Source: Melampsora larici-populina 98AG31
Lineage: Eukaryota > Basidiomycota > Pucciniomycetes > Pucciniales > Melampsoraceae
Length of the DNA: 64,000 nucleotides
Reading direction: 5' to 3'
NCBI RefSeq assembly: GCF_000204055.1
Contig: NW_006768777.1
Location: forward strand, 1,510,892-1,574,891
Shown: positions 33,752 through 47,200 of the stretch, piece by piece
Numbering within the stretch: position 1 is the stretch's first letter
How the letters are laid out: every line of letters begins with the position of its first letter
Notes under the pieces: model-generated
Databases searched by the model: none
What the model was told of the DNA's origin: nothing
What the model saw: only the letters and a program-made list of their open reading frames with translations
Translations under genes and position numbers: made by a program

Positions 33752-36700
33752 TTATTCCCTAATCTGTTCATTCAACATCATTTGTTCATACAACTCTCTC
33801 TTCTTCATTTCCTCTACATTTCCTTTAGAGTCTCCAAAGATTTGATCCATATCCTATCGATTTCGAGTCATTTACAATTGGATTAGTTCCATCCGAATAA
33901 AATCTCAATATATTGAATAAAGTCATGGACTCAACTTCCAATGATCGATTTGCAGTTTCGGGAACAAAGAACCATACAAACACGAATGATAAAGCTGAGT
34001 TTGCTGCAAAGAATATGAACGCTCCTGAATTTCTATTGTAAAAGGAAGTGGGAAAAAACGGGTTCAATACTGATGACAGTTTCACTGCAAAAGGGAAACA
34101 TCATAGTCAAGAAGACGTTAGATTAGATGAAACTTGCTTACGTTCTTTCAATCAACTGGGCATCAAAAAAATGAAGGATACATCCATGTATCAGCTATGT
34201 GTGACACTCGAATTGTAGAATATGAATGGAATTTGTGGAATGAGTTCGAACTAAACTGGTGGGGTAATCAAGCCGATGATTAAGTTATCTGAAAAATTGG
34301 AAACCAATTAGTAAGCCATGGAGAAAGTCGTAGCTACAGAAGGAACTCTCTATGATTCATAGTTGACAATGATTTTGAAGATAAGATAAGACTCAACTAA
34401 TCCAATTCGACATTGTGCTTACTGCCACTCCCTTGGCACGAAGTGAAGATGGAAAGATTTCAGAAGGTATCGCCCAGGGTACTGGGCCCCTATGATGTTT
34501 GAAACGATGGGTAAAATTAGCTACTTGTCTTAGACCACGATAGTAAAGTCGCTTGATGGTTTTGAATTCAAAGGTTGTACATACCAACTTAATCCAAACG
34601 AGATCATATAGACTGGATATGGACACCGGATGTCAAAAATCAACCGCTGGAAGAAGCTATTTAGTGCGGCTTCGGATATGATGGCCGGAACTCACTAAAG
34701 ATAAAGGTAACTCCAGCCCAACCCGCTTGTTGATGTTCAGCCCAGTTTCCTGAGTATTTTCCGACGAGGATGGCAACTATAGCTGATGATGAGAAAAGTT
34801 GTGTAGCTTATATGAGAGATCTAATTGAGAAAGTTGTAAAGACATAAAATAAAACATACCATGGCAAGCCAGCATGGCAACACTACCAGCTAATAATAAA
34901 GGTCTACGCCCCAATTTATCCATTATCAAGAATGACATTGAAACACCTAAAAGTTGACAAACATTCATGATTCCACTCATTGTCAAGCGACTTTCAAAGT
35001 CCAGACCAAGAGTTGCAAATAATGTCGGCGAGTCTGTTTGAACACAGTATGTAAGCAAAGTGTGTAACATTTGTCAGAAAGAGGAATGGGTTTGTCGAGT
35101 TTCTTCCTGTCAACAAGAGAATATCAACATGGGATTGAAAGAACTGACAATAGATTAATGCCTAGAGTCAAATTGTGAGGACAGATGATGAAAGGGGACC
35201 AAGCGTATTCAAATGCAACATGAGATTATATGATTGGACATTTCACTCGTATCCACTGATGAAAGTGAAACAACACGTGAGACGCAAGAGTCAAACAACC
35301 AGATTTGACGTACGTTGATACCAACCTACCGGGTGTTTAAAGTTCTCGAGGGAGTCAGTATGGCGTATATCGAAGTACTAACAGAAAGACTGTTTGTAAT
35401 TTCATGATATCGAAAAAGTTTACCCACAAATTGTTGAAAAAACATCAGCTTTGATTTTGACAGTAAAAACAGGCAAAGCGGTCAAGTCAGGTCAAATTTC
35501 AATGGTTGAAGAGTAGCAGGAGTGTCGAATGACCGATTGAAACACTAAAAACGGATGTTTGATTTGATAAGCACATTGGTGCAAAATGACTCACGCCTGC
35601 TCCCACCATGGTACGCCTCCAACATCCATGTCGAAAGGTATCACCCCATCTCATCCACTCAAAGCGAATATCCATCCATACTGATGAGACTTGGGCTGGT
35701 TCAATGCTCTCAGCATAACGTTCATTGTCGCCACTCATGTGGGATGGCGCATGTTTAGAGGCCAAATTTTGATATCGAGATTTTTGAATCTCGCGCTGAT
35801 ATTCAGCTTCAACACGCATATCCATCCATTCTTTGCGTACCGTACAATCATCGACTGGTAGCTGTCGAAGGGTTGAAATAACAATCAAGCTTTCCTCATA
35901 TCGACCTTGATTGGCCAGCCAACGCGGAGAAGCTGGCAGTTGATAGAGGCCAAACAGAATGACGAGGGCGGGTAATCTAGGTGGCGAAGGTGTAAAACAG
36001 ATGAGCATATGGAATCACCCGTTTTCATGATCGCAACCAATCATGAAGTTGTTTTCACCGTGATCTTCACTACATCCTTTCGACTCACATTTGGAGGCCA
36101 AAAGGTAACCGCCAAGACAGCTCGGTAACTATGAAGCGGGTGCCATAACTTTTCCCAAGGTAAAACAGATGGTTAAATCAAACTGCGCATGTTGTAAAAA
36201 AGGATATTACAAAGTCCAAACTTAACGGGCAAACTTACGTGATGTAAAAAGCAATGACGATCCCAGCGACGATGTTGAACTCCTCGAGACATAATAAAGC
36301 ACCTCTGATCTGTAACATAAAACTCAAGTTGAGATTAGCAACACATCCAAACATTTAGAGATATGACATGAAAGATACCAACATCAGGAGGACTGATTTC
36401 GCACATATACCTGTGGTGTAATTCAACTGAGTCACATATAGACAAAGCTTATTTTTGATTGGAGTAATCAAAGGCATTTCGTAGCTTCTCACATTGGAGC
36501 TGTCATTGACAATGTGCCAATGCCGATTCCACCGAGAAAACGACCGATCACAAGCATGGCATAATCATGGGCAGCAGTTTGTATGATGGAGCCCAAGATG
36601 AAGAATGTCACTCCACTATGTGTCACATGCGCAAAATGGACGAGAAATGAGAGGTGGGGGAAGGCATATAGTGTCAATTCAAACCCGATCAAGGTTTGGT

Positions 36701-37447
36701 TCAAAGGTTACATGTTTGAAGAATTTCATACCAGTGACTGCGGCTATACCAACAGGAATGGCACAGATGAGTAGAGTACATGCGTAGACATTGAACTTAC
36801 ATTCTTATTGCATGTTTACGACCATATTTGTCCGCCGTAAAACCAGCTAAAGCAACACCGAGTATGGCTCCAAATTCGATGGCTACGGTCTAGAAAAGGA
36901 TAGGCAGAAGTTTGATGAGATGATTAAATAGGTGTGATAGCATACAAACAGGTAATTGACCAAAAAGCCTTTCCAAAAACTTGCTGTATGTGAGCCAAGG
37001 GTAGGATCAATTCGAGGAAAACGAGATGTAAATGGAGGGATAACGAGAATGATAGATATCACGCCTTGCTGATGAAGCATAAACAAAGGAATCAGTCATC
37101 AAAAAAGGGGTCCAGATGTGACAGAAATGTAGAAGCCGGGGTGAAAAATGAGGGGAGAAGCGGGAACATACATCATAGCCAAACAGAATACCACCCAAAC
37201 TCGCAAATAAGGCGCAATTCAACACATAACGGTTCTTTCTGATGTTAGCCAATAGACCAATCTTAGACTTTCGGGGAGGATCAAAAGCGGATGAAATCGG
37301 AGATTGGCCAGCTAGCTCATGTTCGACATAGGCTATTCGTTGATCGAGCGGTAAGATAGGTTTTGATGGTGAATCGGAAGGTGATGAATCTGTTGATGGA
37401 GAATTGGGAGTTGAAAAGTCCAAAGGAGTCGGTAACTTTGAGTGCAT
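33752..37447 (-). CDS. MFS hexose transporter, 19 exons with microexons
   Basis: A plasma-membrane sugar porter of about 602 aa. Exons: 37447-37172, 37068-36961, 36890-36801, 36615-36493, 36410-36383, 36309-36239, 36148-36089, 35976-35595, 35448-35428, 35325-35314, 35161-35149, 35033-34860, 34782-34696, 34612-34585, 34489-34398, 34288-34257, 34155-34142, 34032-33936, 33853-33752. Signatures: FGYDQGVIS, ADKYGRKHAIR, FQQF-VGIN-ALIY-YSPTLF, WGPVPWAIPSEIFPSSLRAKG and FFVPET. VGIN, ALIY and LIERT come from exons of 12, 13 and 14 nt. All junctions fit except exon 3, where a T5 run (36839-36843) adds one base and breaks the frame between LAGF and TADKYGRKH. This is either a sequence error or a young inactivation. 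ATG 37447 is the first ATG in frame before the cytoplasmic N-terminus. Confidence 0.88.
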
Positions 37448-38490
37448 TGACTCGACGACAATAGTTTGAGGCAGCAATGAAGCCCAACAGTTGGGAGAAA
37501 CGGCAGCAGCTAGGAAGAAAAAGTCAGGCGATGAAATAGTGCTGGTGAATTGCAAAGTTGACTGTTTTTATTAATTAAGATCTTGATGGAAACTTGGAAA
37601 TATAATCTGGTTGGATTGGCCTTTTATAGATTTTCTTTTGAAGGGTGAAGTGAACCCATTTGACCGTTCTGACGCATACATACATCCGCGAATCACCACT
37701 CTCTGGATGGAAGGAACCGAAACCGAAACCTAAATTAACTTATGTAATACACACATGTCACTGATTCGGAGGATTGGCCCGATGTACACCTGGCTTTTTG
37801 ACTAAATTTTAACCTTAAAGTTAGATTCATCAATTTTTGGGTGTTTGCTCAGTCTCAGCAATTTCTTTTCATAGATCCCCGTAAATTCGGAGAACCCGTT
37901 GATCAAGAGGAAAATCGAACTGTCCATCATTAAAAAAGCTCATCGTCTTAGGATACCAAAAGGTTATTGTTCTTCATCTCCGTTATCTTCTTCTCAGAAC
38001 ATGCTCCAACGTTTCTTCATGTTGAGATCTGAGACTGTGCCGAGAACTCGGGCAATCTCGGGTGTCTGCAATAATGAAAGACGATATGTACCGCCGACTT
38101 CATTGGCTTATTCAACATCTTGTCTAGAAGAGGCCTCGTGATTTACTGACCTGTTTGAGCTAGCACTATATCACCGCTCCCAAGATTTGTGAACTTGTAT
38201 TCGTCATTTGGAATCTATGGGTCCTCAAATCTAGCTTGATCACCCATGATACATGGAACCGCGTGATGATTGATCATCTCTTGCTCAATAGTAACTTCGA
38301 GAACCATGAAGCCGCTTAAGCACCTGACCAAGTACCCTCCGGAATATTGGAGCCCTCTAATCACAAAGGTGAGGATTCTTGTCACTAAAGAGTCTTAGAA
38401 GAGTCACTGGATGACATCGGGTATAAATCCTCACTCCAATTAATTGATCAATGAGCACAAGGATCTGTGCTTGACTTCAACCCCACAATA
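37448..38490. other. Transporter promoter side; no gene recognised
   Basis: The bases next to 37447 should carry the transporter promoter. A frame at 37899-38141 (plus) has no recognisable domain. No repeat was found here. Confidence 0.35.
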
Positions 38491-38650
38491 GTGGCTCTCA
38501 AACCTGCCCCGGTTTTCAAAAAACCCAGTTGACCCAGTTGTTTTTTGGCAGTAACTTTGTGTATCAAGTTGACATTTGTTGACAGCTCCCAGCCAAAAAT
38601 TCAACTGGGGCAACCGGGTTTTTTGAAACTGGGTCAGGTTTGAGAGCCAC
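38491..38650. mobile_element. 160-bp Tc1/mariner-type MITE, TA duplication
   Basis: Inverted ends GTGGCTCTCAAACCTG... and ...CAGGTTTGAGAGCCAC are flanked by TA (38489-38490 and 38651-38652). The arms also share AAAAAACCC/GGGTTTTTT. It is non-autonomous; the class is inferred from the TA target. Confidence 0.75.
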
Positions 38651-38654
38651 TAAT

Positions 38655-41600
38655 GTACATAACGTGGTAAGAAATAAGCATAAGCGGAGGTCAGATGAAT
38701 CACATCTCTCTTGTATCTATAATCTGTAGATGAGTCAGAATCAGATTCGGTGAAATCAAATGTAGAGCATCTGTCTTTAGTCTGTCTTCCTTCGCTTCAT
38801 CCGATTTTTTATCCGCAAAGTAAATATTAAACAACACGCCGGCCTGATTCCGAGAGATCTCAAACCCGAAACAAAGCCTGTAGTAATCTTTCTACTTATG
38901 GGCTTGATTTTACACTCCACTCGGCCTTCCTCGGACCCGCTGGACCATGTCCGTTGAGTGCCAAAGGCAAGGTAAAGATGATCTAGCGACTATAGGCTAG
39001 ACGCTAATTATCTATCTTATGATGTCTGGCTTGAAATATCACAGCAATATTAGACGCTCATCACGTTAGTGATCAAAGTTATGATGAGAGCTCTGCGTCT
39101 TGCGAGTCATCACAAAGGTTCGATGGACTACGTAGTTCAAAGGTGACTGGATGACCTCATCAGCCCACCACCAGTTCTCCATGGATCACAGCACACATGA
39201 CCAGACTTCACAGACCCCATATTCAAAAGATGACGTCCACGGTTTAATCAAGAGAGTGACTGATGAAAAGCTTCTAACAGAAGTCTTGATGTGCAGATAT
39301 CCTTCGTTAGTCTCATAATATTGCCCAATCTTTGATCACGCCATGTACTTCATTCACCATACGAATTTCCAAGAACAAACTTTGAAGAGAAATCCCGTGA
39401 TGGACAGTTTACGCTTTTTATTCAGGGATGAACCTGGAGAAGAGTTAGGAGCTAGACGTGTCTCTATAAAGAGAGTAGACTACTTTGTCGTCGATCTTGC
39501 ACTTTGGTACCTTGCGAGTTGCACCAAAAAAGTGCCTAAAGATAGTCACAGGGTTGAAAATCAAAAATCACAAGACGATTGAATCAAACATCCAACCCTT
39601 GAATGATCTACATAAGTCTACATCGAAATACCCTTGGCAGAAGCGGATTCACGCTTTCATCACGAGTAATCTCATCTCCAGAGCATCGGGAGTATAGAAG
39701 GGTCGTGCAATAACTTGGCGGATTTCCGCTAGACGCTAGACCTGTCGAATTCCCTCCATGATTAGAGTCCCCCACATACTGACAAAACAACAACTTGACA
39801 ACGCGCATCCTGATTCCTAGCTCCGGGAAGGACTGCCAACCAATGAGCGGCGCTCATCCTCATGCCGTGACAGATCCCACACCAAGACGCTTTGGCGAAC
39901 ATAATTGCCAACAAAATGGTAAGTTCAATCACATACCATACATCCTGTATAATCCACGGGAAGACAATAGCTATAAGATCAAATTCATCTTTGCACTCAC
40001 CTAAATTATTATCCACTCTCCCACCTGAATGAGATGTGATCAAAATAAATTCAACACCATTATTGCCTGGTTATGTATCTATCATTCCGTGAGTGAAATG
40101 CCCAATGCTGTGGCCTCCTCCGGCGCGGAACTGTTCATCCCGGTGGTGCACAGGAAGTGATATTGGCTGGAGGTGGGTGGGACCAATTGGGTTAGATATA
40201 TTCTGGATGGCTGAGAAGGGGTCTGCAGAATACTATACAGATGTCACATTCATTGACGGTTTGGGGTCATGTATACATGTTGGGCACCTACCTGCGTGTG
40301 TGAATTGGGACATGTCTATCAAGAAATTGCTTGAGTGAAGCGCCCTTACCAATAGCGGCTGTTTTATTGCGCAACCCTGCCAATGTTCTGAGAGCAGCAC
40401 CAACTAAACTGAACAAAACATCCCACACGCTTTGAGTGCAGCAAAGGACTTACAGCAAGAAGGCATACTTTGGCCTGTGAGGTTTTTTTAATTTGGCTGC
40501 TAAAACTTGTGCCTCTTATGAAATTTTTCCCTGAAGTATTGTTTTGCAACAAAAAATACCTTGAATTGAAAAAGCCAACATAAATTTCTTTATTGCACCG
40601 TACTTACTTGTAGCAATTACACATGATTACTGCAAGGTAACACACTTCAGTTTTATCCCAAGCAGTAATGTTATGTGTACATATAGTCCAAACTTGTCTG
40701 TTGGACTTTGTCTTTTGTGCTGAGCCAATGTGCCTCTCAACCTGATTGAAATGAATTTATGAGCTCAAATGTCCACTGCTCTGGTAGTTGTGTTAACAGA
40801 GAGACATTCAATGTTCCTTAATGGACTTGTAAGACATGCTGTAGCTTCTTGAGACCAGTCAGTGTGTCTTCAAATGAGATAGGCAAGGACATACATAGTT
40901 GTTTGCACTACATCAGAATATGGCATCTTAGGTGCTTTATCAAAAATATGATGTCAAATAACTCGTTTGGTCCATCTATAGTTGGATAATTATTTCCTCA
41001 AACTACCTGTACTATCTAGTCTTCCCACCTTGCTAACTACAGAAGTCTGACCACAAAAAATGGGTGCACTTCAAACCAAAACCACAAGTCTTTCAAAGCT
41101 ATCCCTTTGGTCAAACCCCTGTAACAAAACATATTGGTCAAGGAACTGCTGCTTATGCTGATGTTATGAAATGCTTGTGAGGACAAACTGAGCATGTCTT
41201 GTTGTTACTGGGGATACAAACAAGGCTGGCCCTCAACATTGAGGATACACATGGCTATTCAACATTTGTTTATAATTTGAAAGTCTTTTGAGGGTTGTAT
41301 ATTTTGTATTAGATGGATTTTTAATAGGTAAGCTTGGCTGGCAGATGATGAAGTGTGTTTTTGATGTTCTTTTTCCCCGTGTATGTTTCCACTACTTTCA
41401 AAATGGCAGATGTAAAAAGGTGACCTGTTTTAAAATTATTTTACGTAAAATTGATGACAAAGAGCAAGTTTCCAAGACGTATAAATACATAAGAATCAAA
41501 ACTTGAAACCTCTTAATACATTGGTTCTACAAAGATTTTTTTATGAACGACTTGTCCAAATTTGTAAAAAAATATGCAAACAGAGAAACTATTTGGGGAG

Positions 41601-42480
41601 AAGATGAATTGGGTGATCAAAGAAACACACACTGGATGCAATGTGGTGTTGCATTTGGGGCTTCAACACGGTGTTGCTGCCTTGGTAACTACACATGCCC
41701 GGACTGTGACAAGCCAAATTTGGCTGCAACAAACCACAGTGTCCTTCAACATCCATCTTGCGCAGGGCTCAATTGCAACATTGGAATATACCCATGCAGA
41801 ACTCAACTATTTGGCTGTGACAACTCACTTTATGTATGCAACATATCACCCTTTGACTGTGACAGATCAAGCCTTTTCTGTGACAAATCAACCCTTGACT
41901 TGATCAATATCTGTGGTTTCATCTACGGCAATGCCAATTTTACTTTGAATCCATTTTTGGGTTGGTTTTGAGACCTTCAGATGGGTCTGGTGGGCATATA
42001 AGTGCATTGCTTGGTCAACAAGCAGTTGTCATTCCAAGCTTAAGCTCTAATCAAAAGCTTGGGTATCCCATTGGTTAGGTTTTGTTTGATTATACAAAAA
42101 AATGCTCTCTTTACAAATGGTCAAGTTTAGAAATTTAAATTAAACTTGATCAAATTTTTAAAGAAACATATGAACAATTCACAGTTGAAACCCCTTATTT
42201 TTAATTTAGGACACCTTTTTTCCCACTTGAAAAAACTTACACATGTTTCACAACAACTGTCAAGTTTTTGCAACATGAAAATACATAAAAACTTTAACTT
42301 GAAACACCCTAATGTCCAAAATCAGTTTACAGATATGACAGTAGGGAGGTCAAGTTTGAATTTTTATAACCACAAAAAAAATACAAACCGGGAAAGCTTT
42401 TATGTTTTGACTGTAAAAATACTTTCCCAAGTTCTTAAAATCACCTGTAAACCACAATCACAGGGGCAAAAATAACTGCT
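38655..42480. other. Long stretch without a recognised gene
   Basis: Open frames are short. A 142-codon frame at 41543-41971 is rich in cysteine because the DNA repeats TGTGAC/TGCAAC-like strings; it has no signal peptide and the alternative frame is equally open, so I do not call it a gene. From 40400 onward the composition and TTTGCAAC-type strings suggest degenerate transposon DNA. Confidence 0.4.
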
Positions 42481-42488
42481 CACATTGG

Positions 42489-42628
42489 CACTGCCAGCAT
42501 TAAAGAATTCCCAGATGGGGATATGGGTCATAGGAATCAGACAGCCTTTGTGATTACATATATTAAAATGGTGGTCTGATCCCTACAGCCCATATTCCCA
42601 TCTGGGAACCTCTTCAATGCTGGCAGTG
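42489..42628. mobile_element. 140-bp CACTG-ended MITE, TGG duplication
   Basis: Inverted repeats of about 35 bp start CACTGCCAGCATT and continue to CCCAGATGGG. A 3-bp repeat TGG flanks them (42486-42488 and 42629-42631). CACTR ends with a 3-bp duplication fit the CACTA superfamily. Confidence 0.78.
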
Positions 42629-42634
42629 TGGGGT

Positions 42635-43480
42635 GACCATTGAAATTTTCTCACTTTTTCAAGATTTGTTCAATTTAACTTCCAAATTCTTTCAATTTTC
42701 TTCCTGTTTTCTTCCTGCTTCTCAGTTTTTATATGATCAACTGGAACTGAGAGGATGAACTAGGCCTTCCTTAGGCTTCATTCCTTAGAGCATTCACTAT
42801 CATGACGGTGTTCTATCGTAAGTTTTGCGTTCCTGAGCGCAAAATGTAATCATGCGTGTAACAACTGAAATGGTAAACGCATGAAATCTACTATGAGCTG
42901 CTTTACCATCTGATTTACCAACGATAAGTCAAGGTAATTTGATCAACTCCACAGGGGCAAAATCACCGATCAAAATATCATATCTTACCCACCTCATCCA
43001 CTCATTCCTCACCAATGACTGCTCTTGTGACCAGGCAGATTGATGCCTGTCAACTGCAGGTTTCATATGTTGAGTATTGGCAACAAGACTGCCTTGCTTA
43101 ACTTGAGTAAAATCAATTGTGCGAGCTCACTTTTTTTGAAAAAACAAGCTCAACATGATTTGGAGGGTTCAGAGGGTAGATCAACTGTTGATCTGTTGGT
43201 ATCTTGAGGTCAGAGGGTAGTGGTCAAATGGAAGTCTTGGATGTAGAGCTGGATGGATGGCTGTTGACTGTTTTGATGTGCCAAAAGTTTACAATGAATC
43301 AAGTTGTAGGCTTTTGTAGATTTGAACAAGCGGACTGCAAGACTTGACACAGTCATATGGACCGCATGTCTAAAACAGGTCCATAGTGGACCTGTCTGGA
43401 TTTTAGTGTCATTGTAACACTAAATCACATCATTAACACACCCATAGTGGATGCTCTTAGCAAAGAAGCCTGAGGAAGCT
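42635..43480. other. No gene recognised
   Basis: AT-rich DNA with short frames only. It lies between a MITE and a copy of the 235-bp dispersed repeat. Confidence 0.35.
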
Positions 43481-43482
43481 CC

Positions 43483-43720
43483 CTTCATCTCAGCCCCTCA
43501 GCCAATCCCCAGTGGCATGCCTTGGAGCCTGCTGATCAAGGATTTTGGACAAGGTTCTGAGCTTTTCTGAGTCTTCAGTGACTCATGAAGTGATTCTGAG
43601 TAATCAGATGAGAGACTGAGCTCAAAGACTACTCATCCAAGATGGAAATGAGCATTCTCCAGCAATGTACAGGAAAATTTGAGCAAAACAGCCTGATCAC
43701 CTGAGCCAATACCGCAGGAT
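43483..43720 (+). repeat. Dispersed repeat, copy B (copy A at 21720-21960)
   Basis: The same about 235-bp repeat as copy A in the same orientation, including CAGCCCCTCAG, CATGCCTTGGAGCCTGCTGA and TTCTCCAGCAATGTACAG. Confidence 0.8.
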
Positions 43721-44239
43721 CTGCGCACTAAATAGGCATTGTGGTGTGGTTGTGTAGCACCTTTTGGTGCCACAATGGTACCACAATATGTAGTGGTGCA
43801 GGCTCTGCACAACCCGGGCTCAAGAAACTCAGTGCTTGGGAAACCCACACCAAAATTTCAGTGTTGGACTGCTATATACGCAATATAGTGGTATGGAAAC
43901 CCATTGTCCCCTTTGCTTTTAAAACCTCCTTCACCACCATACATATACGCATGACCCAAAATGGCATGCGGCACTGGTACAGATCCTCAACCACTCAACA
44001 AACGTCCCTGGACAACATTGCACCTGCGGCTGACCTGTGGGTCATCTAGTTTAATGGCTCCTGTATATAAGATAAGGTCTGCATTTAGATTTCCATACAC
44101 TAAGTAATCTTTTGGATACTTGTCAATGTTTCAAAATGCCGCTTGCCAAGAACCTTTCCCAAAGCTCTTCCCAAAGCTTCAAGTCCTGGGTAGTTCATCC
44201 ACTAGGAATCTTTGGCCACCTAGCCCTTCATAAACCCAG

Positions 44240-47200
44240 CCAGGGTTTGTGATTACTCCAAAAAACTCTTGTACCACACTTTGTTGTGCATTGACACTCA
44301 TTGATGAGATTCCTGGGCCCCTTACAAATCAACATGCATCATCTCAACCATCAGCTGTGGAACACAATAAGGCTTCAAGATCAGCCACTGTGAATAAGGC
44401 TAAACCAAGTTTTCAAGGAAGGGTAAGTCACTGTTGAATGCAATCTACCATCAAGATTGCAGAACTCACAGTCAATAATTGTATATGTATTTCTAGCCTT
44501 GCTCCTCAACTAGCAAGGGTGCCAGATCACCGTCAGCTGTGTTTTCTTCAACTAGCCAACATGCAGGATCTTGGTCATGCTCAGCTGCTTCATTGGGTGG
44601 GTCACCTATACAATACCAGCAATATGCAATAGATGTAAGCATACACTAATTTCTTGCTTAATTTTCTTTGTTGTAATCAGGTCTACAAGGTTCCCAAATC
44701 CATGGACGTGTCTCAAGAGTTTGACATCAAGGTGGTTGGCTCCAACAAACCAGGATACAAAAAATCTTGGAGTCTCAAAGTGAAGGAACTTCTCAAGCTC
44801 TTTCATGAACCCATAGTAAGTCCTAGATTCTCAATATATCATTTTTATTGCTTCAGTCTCTAGATTCCCCTTCACATCCATATGCAAGACTACCCCATGA
44901 TTTCAACCATCTAGGGTCGTGAATTCAAATGCAGATGGTGTTAGAAATTGTTCAAAGGTGGCAAAGACAAGGTCTTGTACTTCATCTGGCAGCGCCATCC
45001 ATCCTGTCTGCAATATGTGTCACAAGGCCATCTCTGTGCAACTTACTCTTCCACCTTCTTACATTGAAAAGCAAGATTCAAACAAAAACAACAACAAAGG
45101 CATTTTGTCATCTTTTATTGGTGGAAAAACATTAACGGTAGATCTCTTGAACATGGTGTTAGTCATGTGGATCATCCGCCACACACTTCCTTGGGCCCAA
45201 TTTGAAGACCCAGGCCTTTGAGCCGCTTTCCATACCGTCAATCAAGGTGCTTTTGGCCAATCAAGAACTTGGGCAGTAAAACAGTCTGTGATACTCTATC
45301 CTGACTTGCACAACAAAGCTATCAACAACATCAAAGTAAGTAATTTGAGTTTATTCAACTTCATACTTCTTTTCTATCTTTTGAGTATATTATCTATATC
45401 ATTAATTGATTAATTTCAATCAATTTGTATTATTTTTTGGAATTGATGAAGAAAGGTAAGTTTTGTTTATATCACAACATGTGGCCTACAAAAGGGAACA
45501 GGTACACATTTATTGGAGCGTCAGCCAATCACATTGACAATGATTGGAATTATCAATCATCTCACCTGAAACTCAAGATGGTTGCATGGAGGCATCTTGG
45601 GGCTCTTTTAACAATGCCAATTGTATGAGTCTTGATCTTTCACGGTCTCATGAGAAGATAAGTTTTATTTCAAATTGTTGTCAAAAGTTCTTTTACTTAC
45701 ACGTTAGCCCAGACTACAGACAGTGGAGGCAATGATTGACCAATAGCTCAGTAACTTCAAGAGATGGTCATATTGGCCAAAAGTCCAATTCATTGGAACA
45801 GTTCAGCGCGCCATGTTTGATGCTATGCTCATAAAATGAACCTCACAGTTGGGCATGGTCTCAGGGTGCTTGGTCAGCAAGTAAGTACTTCAAAGCCAAC
45901 AATTCCAGAAGGTATCCCACTCCCAATTCCAGTTCTTGAGTTGAATGGTGGCAAAGATGGCATTGAGATGGATGAATCTGAATCCGATGAATCCAATGGA
46001 GATGGATTACCTAAGAAGCCTGATGGGTTTGAAGACAAACATAACTTAGAAGAGGCTGTATGTGACAAAGAAAATCTTGAGCTCAGGCGCTTGTAAAGGT
46101 AAGTGCCTCTATTTCTTTTTCAATCTTTCTAGTCTTTTTCCCCATCCTGTCTACCTTCACACAAAGCAAGTGTTCCTTTTGAATGTAACTCATATAGGTT
46201 GATACTGTCAGTAGTCAAATTTTTAGAAGTGTGGCTAGGCGATGTGACTTCAAAGCTCATGCAACACATCTGGGTTATCAAGGTAGCATGCTCAAGCATT
46301 CTTGCAAGATGTGGTGGAATAGCCACTACATCAGTCACAAGCTTGCATGTGAGGCCCATGAGGTATGTTTCAAGTTCAATTTAAATTTATTTCAATTATC
46401 AAGCGCATACACTGACTATAAATCAATCTCCAGGTGATCAACTCAATGCTTGCAGCCAATCACAAGGCCTGTTTTTTCAAGGGCATAACCATTTCACCTG
46501 CAGAATGGCATGCAGTTGAATTAGTTAAGGTATGTCTATTTTATTTATTATAACTGAAATACATGTAATACAACAATAACCAATCTTTCTTTTCTTTATA
46601 GACCTTTGTAGATGCTATGGCTTGAGTCAAGGTAAATGGATATACCGGATGTACCGTTCTAGCTGAATACAAGCTGGTAATCTCAGAGCTCAATGCTCTT
46701 TAAGCCAAAGCACCTGATTATTCAGGCCTTGACAAGGCAATCAGTGAGATGATCCAGTGGCTCAGCAAGTATCAAGATGAGGCTCCTAAATGCCAAAGTA
46801 TTATTCTAGCTACAATACTCAAACCTTGATTTTGAGCAAAGTCTTTTTGAATTCATTATCCCAAGCAAGACATGTCTCCCAATTTGGCCATCAATGAGAT
46901 GAAAGAGGCTCTCGAAGCGTTGAAAGGCTTGCCGTAAAGTAAGCGGGTTCCTGGGGTAATCAGGTGAGACGTGAGCTAAACGGCAACAAGCCTATAAGAG
47001 CTCCAAGAGACTCAAAAATACTACACACCTATCACAGCACACATAAAGGTTAGTAAAGAAAAGAGAAGAAAGTAAGAATAGAAAGATAGAAGAGTAAGCC
47101 AAACCTGTGCTCAATGCAACAGGATACGTAGACAAAAATGAATAAGGGTGGTAAGGGCGCGTTCACTTAAGCAATTTCTGGCGAGAAATCACATTCTGCA

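Noticed and set aside
34200..34260. Stop codon after ITPPV in the transporter
   Set aside because: The TAG lies in an intron. A GT donor follows ITPP and a 14-nt exon restores the frame, so this is not a lesion.
35040..35330. Loss of the ALIYY segment in the transporter
   Set aside because: At first it seemed missing, but it is encoded by the 12-nt and 13-nt exons at 35325-35314 and 35161-35149.
37448..37555. Longer N-terminus for the transporter
   Set aside because: The extension has no ATG (it would start at TTG). The first in-frame ATG is at 37447.
41543..41971. 142-codon cysteine-rich open frame
   Set aside because: No signal peptide. The cysteines come from repeated TGTGAC/TGCAAC strings, and another frame is open over the same stretch, so a minisatellite-like origin is more likely.
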